Source of the DNA: CAYRFF01 sp964423575 | GTDB lineage: Bacteria > Bacteroidota > Bacteroidia > Chitinophagales > Saprospiraceae | Direction: 5' to 3' | Length of the DNA stretch: 64,000 nucleotides | NCBI GenBank assembly: GCA_964423575.1 | Contig: CAYRFF010000010.1 | Location: forward strand, 1-64,000 | In this document: positions 52,073-61,837 of the stretch, in pieces | How the letters are laid out: the number at the start of each line of letters is the position of its first letter | Numbering within the stretch: position 1 is the stretch's first letter | Translations under genes and position numbers: made by a program | Notes under the pieces: model-generated | Database searches by the model: none | Told to the model about the DNA's origin: nothing | Seen by the model: the letters and a program-made list of their open reading frames with translations, nothing else

Positions 52073-53818
52073 GTGGAGATATTAAACAAAATAAAACAGT
52101 TTATACCCGGGACGCACTGGATTTTCTCATACAGTAAAAGGAAATTCAGCGGAGACTTATCCGCTGGACTTACTACCGGACTGATGTTTATTCCACAAGC
52201 GATGGCTTATGCTATCATTGCAGGAATGCCACCGATTTACGGTTTATACGCCGGAGTAATTCCACTTCTTATATTTCCGTTTCTGAGCTCATCCAAGCAT
52301 ATATCCATAGGGCCTGTAGCAATTGACATGCTGATTATATCGGCAGGTATGATTGCAATTGCAACTCCCAATACACCTGAATACGTAGGTCTTGTCATTA
52401 TCCTTACATTGATGACAGGACTGTTCCAGCTTTTTATGGGATTTCTAGGCCTTGGCTCAATTCTCAATTTTTTCTCCAGACCCATTATTGCCGGATTTAC
52501 TTTTGCAGCTCCGATAATCATTGCATCCAGTCAGTTGTCCAATCTGCTCGGTCTCGAACTATCGCGCTCCGAAGATATTCTGATTCTGCTCAGAGAGGTT
52601 GTTGAGAATATTCAGGATACGCATTTACTGTCTCTTGGCTGGGGTCTCACTGTCATTGTACTATTATATATTTTAAAGAAAATATATCCAATATTCCCAT
52701 CCAGTGCCGTCATTCTGTTTCTGAGTATTTTTATTGCATATTACTTTAATGTTGAGGAACTCGGTGTAAAACTGGTCGGTGATATACCCAAGGGACTTCC
52801 TACTTTCAGCATCCCGGGAATCAACGATTTCCGCAAATTACTAACCACAGCAATCATTTTAACCCTGATACAATTCATGAATGTTGCCGCCCTGGGAAGG
52901 ACATTTGCCAAAAGGCATAAATATATCTTTGATACAAATCGGGAAATAACTGCAGTGGGTGCAGCAAACTTCTTAGGTAGCTTCTTTAAGGCTATCCCGG
53001 TTTCTGCGAGCTTTTCAAGAAGCGCAGTTGCAGAACAATCCAATGCACGTACTCCTTTCCATAATTTCATTACCGGTGTTGTAGTAGTCGCGGCATTACT
53101 GTTTTTAACTCCTGTCTTCTATTATATGCCGATGACGGTTCTTGCTGCCATCATTATCGCATTCATCATAAAGATGATTACTCTGCGTGAATTTAAAACC
53201 CTATTCAGAACTAGTAAAACAGAAGGTATTATTGCTGTTTCTACTGCCGCCGCCACTTTATTTATAGGAATTCAAGAGGGGATTTTCCTGGGTGTTCTCG
53301 CATCATTGTTAAAAACTCTCTATCACTATACCAGACCTCACGTTGCAGAACTCGGTCTCGTTCCGGGAACGCGCTTATTTATGGATATAGAAAGGAATCC
53401 GGATGCACATAATATCAGAAATGTTCTGATAATACGAGTTGAGGCCTCTTTTTCCTATATCAATGCCGATTATTTCAGAGACGTAATCCTGTCTAAAAGC
53501 AAAAAAAAGAACAAGAACACCGAGTATGTCATTATTGACGGAAGCACGATTAACACAATGGACAGCACCGCAATTGAACAGCTGGAAATTATGGTTTCAA
53601 CGTTACGTGGCTGGGGTATGGACTTGTATATCACAGGCCTGCGCGGGCATATTCGCGACATTTTAACTAAATCGGGCTTTGTAGATACCTTAGGTGAAGA
53701 CCACTTTTTCCGTGAGCCACATGAAGCCGTTCAATATCTCCTTAAAATCATGGATGAAAGACGCCTGGCTAACTATAAAAAGGTGATTAAGGGAGAAGAG
53801 ATTGAGGAGGAGGAGTAA
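52073..53818 (+). CDS. SulP-family anion transporter with STAS domain
   Basis: A 581-residue membrane protein with a GTG start; the first residues MEILNKIKQFIP lead directly into the conserved DLSAGLTTGLMFIPQAMAYAIIAG. The SulP core has about 12-14 membrane segments (GLYAGVIPLLIF; VSASFSRSAVAEQSNARTP is the SLC26/SulP signature). A C-terminal STAS domain (about 445-560; YVIIDGSTINTMDSTAIEQLE) regulates transport. The family carries sulfate, bicarbonate or other inorganic anions. Acidic tail EEIEEEE. Confidence 0.93.
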   Translation: MEILNKIKQFIPGTHWIFSYSKRKFSGDLSAGLTTGLMFIPQAMAYAIIAGMPPIYGLYAGVIPLLIFPFLSSSKHISIGPVAIDMLIISAGMIAIATPNTPEYVGLVIILTLMTGLFQLFMGFLGLGSILNFFSRPIIAGFTFAAPIIIASSQLSNLLGLELSRSEDILILLREVVENIQDTHLLSLGWGLTVIVLLYILKKIYPIFPSSAVILFLSIFIAYYFNVEELGVKLVGDIPKGLPTFSIPGINDFRKLLTTAIILTLIQFMNVAALGRTFAKRHKYIFDTNREITAVGAANFLGSFFKAIPVSASFSRSAVAEQSNARTPFHNFITGVVVVAALLFLTPVFYYMPMTVLAAIIIAFIIKMITLREFKTLFRTSKTEGIIAVSTAAATLFIGIQEGIFLGVLASLLKTLYHYTRPHVAELGLVPGTRLFMDIERNPDAHNIRNVLIIRVEASFSYINADYFRDVILSKSKKKNKNTEYVIIDGSTINTMDSTAIEQLEIMVSTLRGWGMDLYITGLRGHIRDILTKSGFVDTLGEDHFFREPHEAVQYLLKIMDERRLANYKKVIKGEEIEEEE

Positions 53819-53996
53819 GCTTACGCAAATATCATCAGAACCTCGGAGCATACTCTGTTCTCACTACTCATAGGCATACATTTTACCATCCAAAGCATCA
53901 AATCCATCCCAAAAATCGTTCTACTTCTAATTAATGCTTATTTTAAGCAATCATTAATAGTATTTAATAATTGTCATAAAGTACATTTCCTCATAA

Positions 53997-56522
53997 ATGA
54001 AGCACAAATACTCCATTTCTTTCTTTTTATTATTTGTAGCAGCTCTCTTTCTTGAGAGTTCCGGTAGCTTGTATGCGCAACGGCCGTTTATTACAGTGTG
54101 GAAAATTGATTCACCAGGAGCATCAACATCAAATGCCATTGTTATCCCCGCACACGGAGATTTTAATTATAGATGGGAACTTATCGATGATCCATCTTTT
54201 TATGGAAGAGGCACCGGTACTGACATCACGATACTTCGTGCCATGCCTAGTGGAAAATATCGGCTAGAAATGACACCAACCGGGAAAAACCCTTTTCATA
54301 GAATTCAATTTGGAAATAAGTATTCAGAGTATAATGATAAGGATAAACTCATGGAAATAGAACAGTGGGGAGACGTAGAATGGTCTTCCTTTGAATATGC
54401 CTATGGCTCACTGACTTTTAATAGGAATTGGCCAATTCCCACTGCAAACGGAACAAGCAATATGAAAATCACTGCTAATGATACACCGGATCTCAGCCGT
54501 GTAGAGAGCATGAAAGCAGCATTTGCAGGATGCAATCTCGGACCTGAACCAGCTTCGCGTATAGAAGAATGGGACGTGACCATAGTAAAAGATATGTCCT
54601 TTATGTTTTTTGGAAATGAAGATTTCAATCAAAACATCAATCCCTGGGATGTAAGCAATGTGGAAGATATGTCCTTTATGTTTGCTCAGTGTTATTATCA
54701 GAATATTGACTTAAACAGCTGGGACGTAAGAGGCGTAAAGAATATGTCATACATGTTTTATGAAAATGGCGAATTTAATAGTCCACTTGACAACTGGAAT
54801 GTGGCTAATGTAAAAGACATGTCTTATATGTTCTATTATAACAACACTTTCAACCAAGATATAAGTAACTGGAATGTCAGCAATGTAGAAAGTATGTCCA
54901 ACATGTTGTATGCGGCACTAGACTTTAATCATGACATCGGGAAATGGGATGTAAGAAAAGTTGAAGAAATGAACAATATGCTTGTTTTAGCAACGTCTTT
55001 TAATCAAAATCTAGGAGGGTGGGATCTAAGAAGCGTTAAGGCAATTGGAATAGGATTATCGGGAATTGACTGTATTAACTTCGGCCTATCATTAAAAGGA
55101 TGGTCTGAAAAATCAACAACCAACAAAGGTGCTTCACTCATGTCTATGGACCTTTACCTGCATTATGACGATTTAATATACCGCAACCGTTTACTACAAC
55201 TCGGCTGGTATATTTCCATAGAAAACTTCGGAAATTGCACCAATGAAATCAGATTCCCCTATACAACAATATGGAAGACAGATAATGAAGGCGCGAGTGG
55301 AGACGATCAAGTAATTATTCCCGCAGAGGGGACGTATTTTTATTTCTGGGAAAATATTTCAGAACCATGGATTAATGGCTTCGACATTGACTCCAATAGT
55401 ATTACTATTACCTTTCCAAAACCGGGAACCTATAGAATTTTAATCACCCCAAAAGATACTAATCCATTTCATAGAATTGATCATGGAGCTGAAGTCAACG
55501 ATAGGAATAAACTTCTTAAAATTGAGGCCTGGGGTGCTGTAAAATGGTCATCATTTAAAAATGCTTATAAAAATTGTGAAAACCTTGTGGTAGAAACGAA
55601 AACCTCACCTATTTTAAATGATGTAAAAAACATGCAATCTGCTTTCCAAAACACTCGTATAAAGGAAATAAACCTCTTAGAATATTGGAATGTCTCAGAA
55701 GTTACCGATATGGCATATATGTTCAGCGGAACGAATAACTTCTCACAAGACATAGGTCGATGGGATGTAAGAAAAGTACAGGAAATGTCCGATATGTTCT
55801 CTCATTCTATCTTTAACGGAGATATAACATCATGGGATGTTTCCAATGTAGAGAACATGAGCAATATGTTTGCTTTCAATGATAAATTCAATCAGGATAT
55901 AAGCGTTTGGGATATGAGTAATGTAATCGATATGTCGGGAATGTTTGAGTCTGCCGGCAGATTTAATCAAGCGATAGGCAATTGGGATGTAAGTAATGTT
56001 GTTGACATGGATAATGTCCTAAGAAATGCAGAGAAATTCAATCAGAATCTTGGTAAATGGACATTGAGGAACGTCACAAAAATTGGCCTTGGAAATAGTG
56101 GTATAGACTGTGACAACTATACATCTACTCTTGAAGGCTGGGCAATCAATTTTGAAAGCAGGGAAAACATACAAGTCAATGCCGATAACCTGAAATATGA
56201 TACCGGAATTACAGATGAGTTCAGGTATAAACTTTTATCGATCTTAAATTGGGACATCCATGGTGATTTTGAAAGTCTTTGTTATGAAGTAGATCCCTAT
56301 GCATTATATCCCAATCCGGCACACAACTATCTCATCATTGAAGGGCTGAAAGGCAGTGAGGATATCCGTTTACTGGACATCAATTCACGCCACGTAGATT
56401 CATTTGTGGCAACTAGAAATAAAGCAATACTCGATATCAGCCACATCCCTTCAGGTCTGTACTTTCTTAGAATTATCTTTGAATACAATGAGGTGCATTA
56501 CGAGAAAGTGATAATTCATTGA
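53997..56522 (+). CDS. BspA/DUF285-repeat surface protein with T9SS sorting domain
   Basis: An 841-residue secreted protein. Signal peptide (FFLLFVAALFLESSGSLYAQ), then twice the same plan: a beta-sandwich of about 90 residues (FITVWKIDSPGAS; PYTTIWKTDNEGAS) followed by a run of DUF285 units of the form WDVSNVEDMSFMFAQ and FNQDISNWNVSNV, typical of BspA-like leucine-rich surface proteins. Ends with a type A T9SS sorting domain (ALYPNPAHNYLIIEG, then SGLYFLRIIF). It is likely exposed on the cell surface in adhesion or binding. The internal duplication of beta-sandwich plus repeat block is notable. Confidence 0.92.
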   Translation: MKHKYSISFFLLFVAALFLESSGSLYAQRPFITVWKIDSPGASTSNAIVIPAHGDFNYRWELIDDPSFYGRGTGTDITILRAMPSGKYRLEMTPTGKNPFHRIQFGNKYSEYNDKDKLMEIEQWGDVEWSSFEYAYGSLTFNRNWPIPTANGTSNMKITANDTPDLSRVESMKAAFAGCNLGPEPASRIEEWDVTIVKDMSFMFFGNEDFNQNINPWDVSNVEDMSFMFAQCYYQNIDLNSWDVRGVKNMSYMFYENGEFNSPLDNWNVANVKDMSYMFYYNNTFNQDISNWNVSNVESMSNMLYAALDFNHDIGKWDVRKVEEMNNMLVLATSFNQNLGGWDLRSVKAIGIGLSGIDCINFGLSLKGWSEKSTTNKGASLMSMDLYLHYDDLIYRNRLLQLGWYISIENFGNCTNEIRFPYTTIWKTDNEGASGDDQVIIPAEGTYFYFWENISEPWINGFDIDSNSITITFPKPGTYRILITPKDTNPFHRIDHGAEVNDRNKLLKIEAWGAVKWSSFKNAYKNCENLVVETKTSPILNDVKNMQSAFQNTRIKEINLLEYWNVSEVTDMAYMFSGTNNFSQDIGRWDVRKVQEMSDMFSHSIFNGDITSWDVSNVENMSNMFAFNDKFNQDISVWDMSNVIDMSGMFESAGRFNQAIGNWDVSNVVDMDNVLRNAEKFNQNLGKWTLRNVTKIGLGNSGIDCDNYTSTLEGWAINFESRENIQVNADNLKYDTGITDEFRYKLLSILNWDIHGDFESLCYEVDPYALYPNPAHNYLIIEGLKGSEDIRLLDINSRHVDSFVATRNKAILDISHIPSGLYFLRIIFEYNEVHYEKVIIH

Positions 56523-56523
56523 G

Positions 56524-56556
56524 GAACCCAGTGAGTATCTTCCCTTCACCGGGTTC
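56524..56556. terminator. possible terminator of the BspA-type gene
   Basis: 11-bp stem GAACCCAGTGA / TCACCGGGTTC with one mismatch, between the BspA-type gene and the convergent hydrolase gene. No long T-run follows, so it is tentative. Confidence 0.45.
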
Positions 56557-56593
56557 AAGCAACAAAAATCTTTCCTTTTAAAACATGATAAGC

Positions 56594-57799
56594 TTATGCG
56601 TACTCAGTCGGAATTTCCACCTCTCCAAGAAGAGTTCTGTGAACCGGGCATCTATTGGCAATCTGTAGAATACGGGTTTTCTGCTCTTCCGGAACATCCA
56701 ATTCCAAATGCACAGTTCTCACGAAATGGTCAACCTTCTTAGGCTTACCTTCTTCGTCGACCCCATCCTTTTTAAAATGGTCTACATCCACTCTTATTTT
56801 GCCCACTTCCCAACCTTTCCTATTGACATACATACGCAATGTAATTGCCGTACAAGCCGCCAGACCGGCTCCAACCAGCTGATACGGGCTTGCGCCCACG
56901 TCTTGTCCACCCAATGAAACAGGCTCGTCAGCAACAAATGCATGTTTGCCGGCTTTTACTTCAGTTCTGTAGTTATCTGCATCCAAAACAACTTTAACGC
57001 CATGAACGCTATCATCAGCTTCTTCAAGCTCAGCAAACTCAACATATCGGCTAGACCACTCATAAATCACATTAGCGATATACCTTGCTTGTTCCTTTTC
57101 CAGAATCAAATGAGACATCCCGTCCAATGACAAAAAGCTCTTGGGATGATGCAGGGATTTAAATATTTCTTCTGCATTCTTTATATCTACAATTTCATCC
57201 TCAGGTGAATGAGTTATGAGAACTGCTTTATTCAGCCCAAACAAAAGCTCTGAAGTGTTTTGCTTTTTTATATCATCAAGGAACTGCTTTTTTATTTTCA
57301 TCTTATTGATGCCCAGCTGCACTTCAATCGCCTCATCTTCACCCAGATCCTCCAGATTATCAGGCAAGAGATGTGCTACATGCTCAGGTCTAGCGGGCGC
57401 ACCTATCGTCGCTACTGCTTTAACAACATCGCGTTGCGCAGCAGCCGCCAGGACAGCAGCTCCGCCCAGCGAATGCCCAATAAGAAGTTGTGGAGGCATT
57501 CCTTCCTCTTCCAGATAATCGATAAAGGCAAGAAGGTCCTCAACATTTCCGGAGAAATTAGTATCCTCAAAGACTCCTTCACTGTCTCCGATTCCCGCAA
57601 AATCAAATCTCAATACAGCAATACCGCGTTCAGCTAGCATTCTTGAGATGCGTTTAGCTGCGTGACTATCTTTTCCGCAAGTAAAGCAATGAGCAAATAC
57701 AGCATAAGCCTGGATATCTCCAAGAGACGGCCATTCAATTACTCCCGATAATGTCTCACCGGAAGGATTATCAATTTCTACTCTTTGTGAAATCTTCAT
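56594..57799 (-). CDS. alpha/beta hydrolase fused to OsmC-like domain
   Basis: A 401-residue two-domain protein. Residues 1-255 are an alpha/beta hydrolase (FAHCFTCGKDSHAAK; nucleophile elbow GHSLGG; ITHSPEDEIVDI; final DGMSHLIL). Residues 265-401 form an OsmC/Ohr-like domain with its two cysteines in GLAACTAITLRMY and NRCPVHRTL. OsmC proteins reduce organic peroxides with a cysteine pair. This fusion is known in bacteria and probably acts on peroxidised or small esters. It lies 7 bp after the glutaminyl-cyclase-like gene on the same strand, so the two share a transcript. Confidence 0.9.
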   Translation of the reverse strand: MKISQRVEIDNPSGETLSGVIEWPSLGDIQAYAVFAHCFTCGKDSHAAKRISRMLAERGIAVLRFDFAGIGDSEGVFEDTNFSGNVEDLLAFIDYLEEEGMPPQLLIGHSLGGAAVLAAAAQRDVVKAVATIGAPARPEHVAHLLPDNLEDLGEDEAIEVQLGINKMKIKKQFLDDIKKQNTSELLFGLNKAVLITHSPEDEIVDIKNAEEIFKSLHHPKSFLSLDGMSHLILEKEQARYIANVIYEWSSRYVEFAELEEADDSVHGVKVVLDADNYRTEVKAGKHAFVADEPVSLGGQDVGASPYQLVGAGLAACTAITLRMYVNRKGWEVGKIRVDVDHFKKDGVDEEGKPKKVDHFVRTVHLELDVPEEQKTRILQIANRCPVHRTLLGEVEIPTEYA

Positions 57800-57806
57800 A
57801 TTAATT

Positions 57807-58817
57807 TTAATTTAAAGAGTCGATGGACTCCCTGTAAATAACCGCGGTCAATACCTGCCCTACCGCACGTAAAGTAGCTTTGTCAATAATATCTATATCA
57901 TCATTCACCGTATGCCAATGCTTGAAGAATCCCGTTTCGGTATTAGGGCGTTTATCGATGATATCTATGCTCGGGATTCCGGCAATCGTATTGACAAAAT
58001 AGTGGTCGTCAATGACGCCACCTATATCTTCTTTCTGAAAGAAATTTCCATATCCCATCGCGGAAGCAAGACTCCATATCTTGTCCAGAACAGATGGTGC
58101 ATATCTTTTACTGAAGCCCTCATATTTAAACAGTGCATTCTTCGCTCCGACCATATCTAGCAGGATTCCGTATGAATAAGCTGTTGCAGGACGTGGTAAG
58201 TTCTTTGACCAGTATTGCGAACCATAACACCAGGTATTAGGGTCGTTGCCTTGATGTTCTCCCTGGTCTTCCAGATCAAAGAACACAATATCTACTCCGA
58301 TATCTGCCGGATTTTCCTGCATTACACGCGCGATCTCCAGTAAAACACCCACTCCGCTGGCGCCGTCATTGGCACCGGGGACGAATTGATTTCTGTTATC
58401 AGCTACCGGGTCATTATCTGCAATAAATCTACTATCCCAGTGTGCCATCAAGAGCAAGCGCTTCTTTGCTTTCTTATTATAAACTCCCGTGATATTGTAG
58501 CCCTGCATATCCTGCCCGAGATAGTTTCTGGCAGAAAAATTTTGAACCTTGGTTTCCAAACCAAAACGCTGCAATTCTCCCACTAGGTAATCCCTAGTTT
58601 TCAGATGTGCTTCAGTACCCGGAACTCTGGGACCGAATTCCATTTGCTTTTCTATAAACATATAGGCAGAATCCCTGTCAAATCGTGGAATATCGACGGT
58701 CTTCGCCTCTTTCTTCTCAGTATCAACTACTTCTTGCTTTCCTTCACTACCACATGAGGCAATTGTCACGATCAGAACAGCAATTACTAAAACCTTGCTC
58801 AAAAAGGATAACTTCAT
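57807..58817 (-). CDS. glutaminyl-peptide cyclotransferase-like M28 family lipoprotein
   Basis: A 336-residue protein with a lipoprotein signal (VLIVTIASCGSEG). The M28 fold with metal ligands: LMAHWDSR (histidine), NDGASGVGVLLE (aspartate), FFDLEDQGE (glutamate), DDHYFVN (aspartate), HWHTVNDD (histidine). The block WCYGSQYWSKN and overall length match the bacterial glutaminyl cyclase branch rather than aminopeptidases. In Bacteroidota such enzymes convert N-terminal glutamine of exported proteins to pyroglutamate, fitting the several T9SS cargoes here whose signal peptides end before Q. Co-transcribed with the downstream hydrolase gene. Confidence 0.85.
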   Translation of the reverse strand: MKLSFLSKVLVIAVLIVTIASCGSEGKQEVVDTEKKEAKTVDIPRFDRDSAYMFIEKQMEFGPRVPGTEAHLKTRDYLVGELQRFGLETKVQNFSARNYLGQDMQGYNITGVYNKKAKKRLLLMAHWDSRFIADNDPVADNRNQFVPGANDGASGVGVLLEIARVMQENPADIGVDIVFFDLEDQGEHQGNDPNTWCYGSQYWSKNLPRPATAYSYGILLDMVGAKNALFKYEGFSKRYAPSVLDKIWSLASAMGYGNFFQKEDIGGVIDDHYFVNTIAGIPSIDIIDKRPNTETGFFKHWHTVNDDIDIIDKATLRAVGQVLTAVIYRESIDSLN

Positions 58818-58884
58818 AAATCCGATTCAGATTAACTTTGATTAATACACATTTCTATTCTTAAAATGCGGCAAACCCGATTGT

Positions 58885-60372
58885 TTAACCCTGTTGCCAT
58901 TCTGTGCCACTTTCGCCATCTTTAATAACGATGCTGGCCTCTTGTAAACGGTCGCGTATTTTATCCGCAGTTGCCCAGTCCTTGTTTTCTCTCGCCATCT
59001 GGCGAATTTCAATAACCAGATCCATCACAGTATCCAATGTTTTCCCAGATCCGGAATCAGTTATTGATTTCAAGCCTAGAACATCTTTGACCATTCTCTT
59101 CATAAACGCCTGTGTTTCAGCAATAGTTGCAGTAGAAACCGTATCCGCGGAAATGTGGTTGTTTTTCAAAGAGTTGACAATCTTCACAATCTCAAATAAA
59201 ACTGCAAGAGTCTTTGGCGTATTGAAGTCATCCCTCATCTCCGACACAGCTTCATCCATCAGAGATTTTAGTTTCTCGTCAGTCTCACCTCCTCCTTTAC
59301 CCTTTCCTGTAAGTGTATTCAAAGACTCCATTCCTTCCATCAATCTGTGGTAGCCTTTTTCAGAGGCAGCCAGGGCGTCATCACTGATGTCCAGGGTTGA
59401 GCGATAATGCGTCTGAAGCATGAAGAATCGGACGACCATTGGGTGATATCCCTTGGAAACGTGCTCGCTGTCTCCTGTGAACAACTCCTCCGGAGTAATG
59501 GTATTTCCATCACTCTTAGACATCTTTTTCCCATTCATCAGAAGCATATTGGTATGCAACCAGTAATTGGCAGGATGCGTCTTGCAAGCTCCTATATTCT
59601 GTGCAATTTCATTCTCGTGGTGTGGAAATTTCAGATCATTTCCACCACCATGAATATCAAATGTCTCCCCGAGGTATTTTGTACTCATCGCTGAGCATTC
59701 CAGATGCCAGCCCGGGAAACCGACACTCCAGGGAGAATCCCAGCGCATCAAGTGCTTTTCATCTGCTTTCATCCACAGAGCAAAATCCGCAGGATGGTCC
59801 TTTTCATCTTGCTTATTTAAGTCTCGCGTTTCCGCAAATAAATCTTCCAGGACTCTTCCGGAGAGCTTACCATAATCGTCATAATCCTGAGCAAATTTGA
59901 CCGTATTGAAATACACGGAGCCATTGCGCTCATAGGCATAGCCATTTTCCAGGATAGCTTCAATCATCTTGATCTGCTCAGGGATGTGTCCGGTAGCACG
60001 TGGTTCAATTGACGGTGGCAATGTATTGAATACTCGCATCATCTCATGAAAGCCAAGAGTATATTTCTGAGCGACTTCCATAGGTTCCAGCTGTTCCAGT
60101 TTTGCTTTTTTTAACATCCGGTCTTCACCATCATCGAGCAGGTGTCCGACATCCGTTATGTTTCTCACATATCGGACTTTATAACCCTGATCCATCAGAA
60201 ATCTATATATCACATCAAAGGAAACAAATGTACGACAGTTGCCAAGGTGTACATCACTATAAACCGTTGGTCCACATACATAATAACCTACATAGCCCTC
60301 TCTTATCGGCTTAAATACTTCCTTTTCTCCACTGAGGGAGTTGTAAATTCTCAATTCTTCACTCATAAGCAC
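58885..60372 (-). CDS. cysS: cysteine-tRNA ligase
   Basis: 495 residues, class I aminoacyl-tRNA synthetase charging tRNA-Cys. HIGH-like motif HLGN within YYVCGPTVYSDVHLGN; zinc ligands C near GPTVY, then GWHLECSAM, HGGGNDLKFPHHENE; KMSKSDGN signature; C-terminal helical and anticodon-binding parts. The start could be ATG 60372 or ATG 60366. Length is normal, single gene without operon partners. Confidence 0.98.
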   Translation of the reverse strand: MLMSEELRIYNSLSGEKEVFKPIREGYVGYYVCGPTVYSDVHLGNCRTFVSFDVIYRFLMDQGYKVRYVRNITDVGHLLDDGEDRMLKKAKLEQLEPMEVAQKYTLGFHEMMRVFNTLPPSIEPRATGHIPEQIKMIEAILENGYAYERNGSVYFNTVKFAQDYDDYGKLSGRVLEDLFAETRDLNKQDEKDHPADFALWMKADEKHLMRWDSPWSVGFPGWHLECSAMSTKYLGETFDIHGGGNDLKFPHHENEIAQNIGACKTHPANYWLHTNMLLMNGKKMSKSDGNTITPEELFTGDSEHVSKGYHPMVVRFFMLQTHYRSTLDISDDALAASEKGYHRLMEGMESLNTLTGKGKGGGETDEKLKSLMDEAVSEMRDDFNTPKTLAVLFEIVKIVNSLKNNHISADTVSTATIAETQAFMKRMVKDVLGLKSITDSGSGKTLDTVMDLVIEIRQMARENKDWATADKIRDRLQEASIVIKDGESGTEWQQG

Positions 60373-60481
60373 AAATGTAAGATTTTATTTAGGAAAAGTA
60401 GAGACGCTGGGACTGATATCCCGAATCTAGAATCTTAGCAAAAATATTATCTTTATAATGACTTTGTAAAAAAAGTCCCTC

Positions 60482-61123
60482 ATGAGTCAAGTCGCCAAAA
60501 CGGTTCAGGATATTTACAAGTTTGAACTAATAAACGAAAATAAACATTTGAACACAATTTTATTTCTAGGGCTTTTAACTTTAGTATTCGTAGGAATTCC
60601 GATTGGACTTGGAGTTTTATTGCACTACGTTCCTAAAAAACTTGGCTATCCTAAAATAGCTAAATATTTAACAATCTCTTATGGACTTTTAGTGATATCA
60701 GTCGGACTATATATTGTTTTTGAAGACCACTTTTTCTTCAAATCAAATGCAATTGAACTTCTGAATGAACACAATGTCACACTTGAAGATCCCTTCAAAA
60801 TCATTTCAAATAGGTCAGGTGGATTTCTGGATTATTCGCATCAATTCACTTTATCAATTTCTCATTCAGATAAAGAAAAGTTGATTAATCAGATAACTTC
60901 ATCAGACAACTATCAGGAAAAAGTTAACGATATGTTTGACTTAAGAACTGACAAACTTAGATATAGCGACAATGACACCACTTTCACAGCAAACTATCAA
61001 AATAAATGGAATTATATCTATGAATATTACAAGCCAAATAAAAAAGGCTACAAACCCACTTGGGATAAAATCTTAATTTCTAAAACTAAAAGTGAATTAA
61101 CCTATCTAAGGGTTTTGGATTAA
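60482..61123 (+). CDS. membrane protein of unknown function
   Basis: A 213-residue protein with two hydrophobic segments near the N-terminus (about 26-48, ILFLGLLTLVFVGIPIGLGVLL; about 66-83, YLTISYGLLVISVGLYIVF) followed by a soluble, polar C-terminal part (about 130 residues) with many aromatic residues. I do not recognise it. It diverges from cysS and converges with 61148-61627. A+T-rich compared with the neighbouring cysS gene. Confidence 0.6.
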   Translation: MSQVAKTVQDIYKFELINENKHLNTILFLGLLTLVFVGIPIGLGVLLHYVPKKLGYPKIAKYLTISYGLLVISVGLYIVFEDHFFFKSNAIELLNEHNVTLEDPFKIISNRSGGFLDYSHQFTLSISHSDKEKLINQITSSDNYQEKVNDMFDLRTDKLRYSDNDTTFTANYQNKWNYIYEYYKPNKKGYKPTWDKILISKTKSELTYLRVLD

Positions 61124-61147
61124 AAATAAACGGCGGAGAACTCCCCC

Positions 61148-61627
61148 TTATTCGGGTATAATCTCCGCAGATTGGGCAACGTGATTTGAATTAGGATTAT
61201 AGATTTTATAATACAGCTCAACTCCGGGATCCTGTACTAATCCTTTAAAGCATTTCGAGATTACTAGATCATACACTAAAGGTATTTCCTTCAATCTTAA
61301 AATAACATTATCTGTTGATGAATCTTCTATGATCTCCCAGGTACCGTAATCGGAATCAAATTCAGTATATATAAAAGAACCCATAGGAAACTCTACATCA
61401 AGTATATACTCTGAGAGGCATTCTATTTCCCTAGAATTTGCAAAGTTTATGTCAAAATAAAAACAGATTTCGCCATACTGCCTAGGCTGATCAAAATTCT
61501 CCGCAGAATACCCGAAATCAGTGGTCACCTCACATTGCGCAATTGCGCTAGTAGAAAACAAAATGAAAAATCCTATGAGCGACACGATTATAGAATTTCT
61601 TACCAATTTAAAATCAAGTGTTTTCAT
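61148..61627 (-). CDS. secreted protein of unknown function
   Basis: A 159-residue protein with a signal peptide (SLIGFFILFSTSAIAQ) and a beta-rich body (EICFYFDINFANSREIECLSEYILDVEFP). Four cysteines (C-EVTTDF, ICFYF, IECL, KCFKG) could form two disulfides in the periplasm or outside. No known motif. Convergent with the membrane protein gene. Confidence 0.6.
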   Translation of the reverse strand: MKTLDFKLVRNSIIVSLIGFFILFSTSAIAQCEVTTDFGYSAENFDQPRQYGEICFYFDINFANSREIECLSEYILDVEFPMGSFIYTEFDSDYGTWEIIEDSSTDNVILRLKEIPLVYDLVISKCFKGLVQDPGVELYYKIYNPNSNHVAQSAEIIPE

Positions 61628-61837
61628 AAGCTGCAGTTATAATTTAGAGATACAACTAAGTTATGCTTTATTTATGATTTAACTAAAACAAATCATAACA
61701 ACTCGCTCTTGCATAAGCAATCTGTCTGGTAGGTTTAACACGGCCCTATACCACTCCACAATAAAATCAAAATAGTAAATCCGCAGATGTACAGAAAAAC
61801 TCTTAAACCCCGGAGATAATTTAACACCAGGAAAAAC

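Noticed and set aside
61132..61168. GCGGAGA / TCTCCGC inverted repeat as terminator
   Set aside because: It is short, with a 22-nt loop, overlaps the end of the 61148 gene and has no T-run; not supported.
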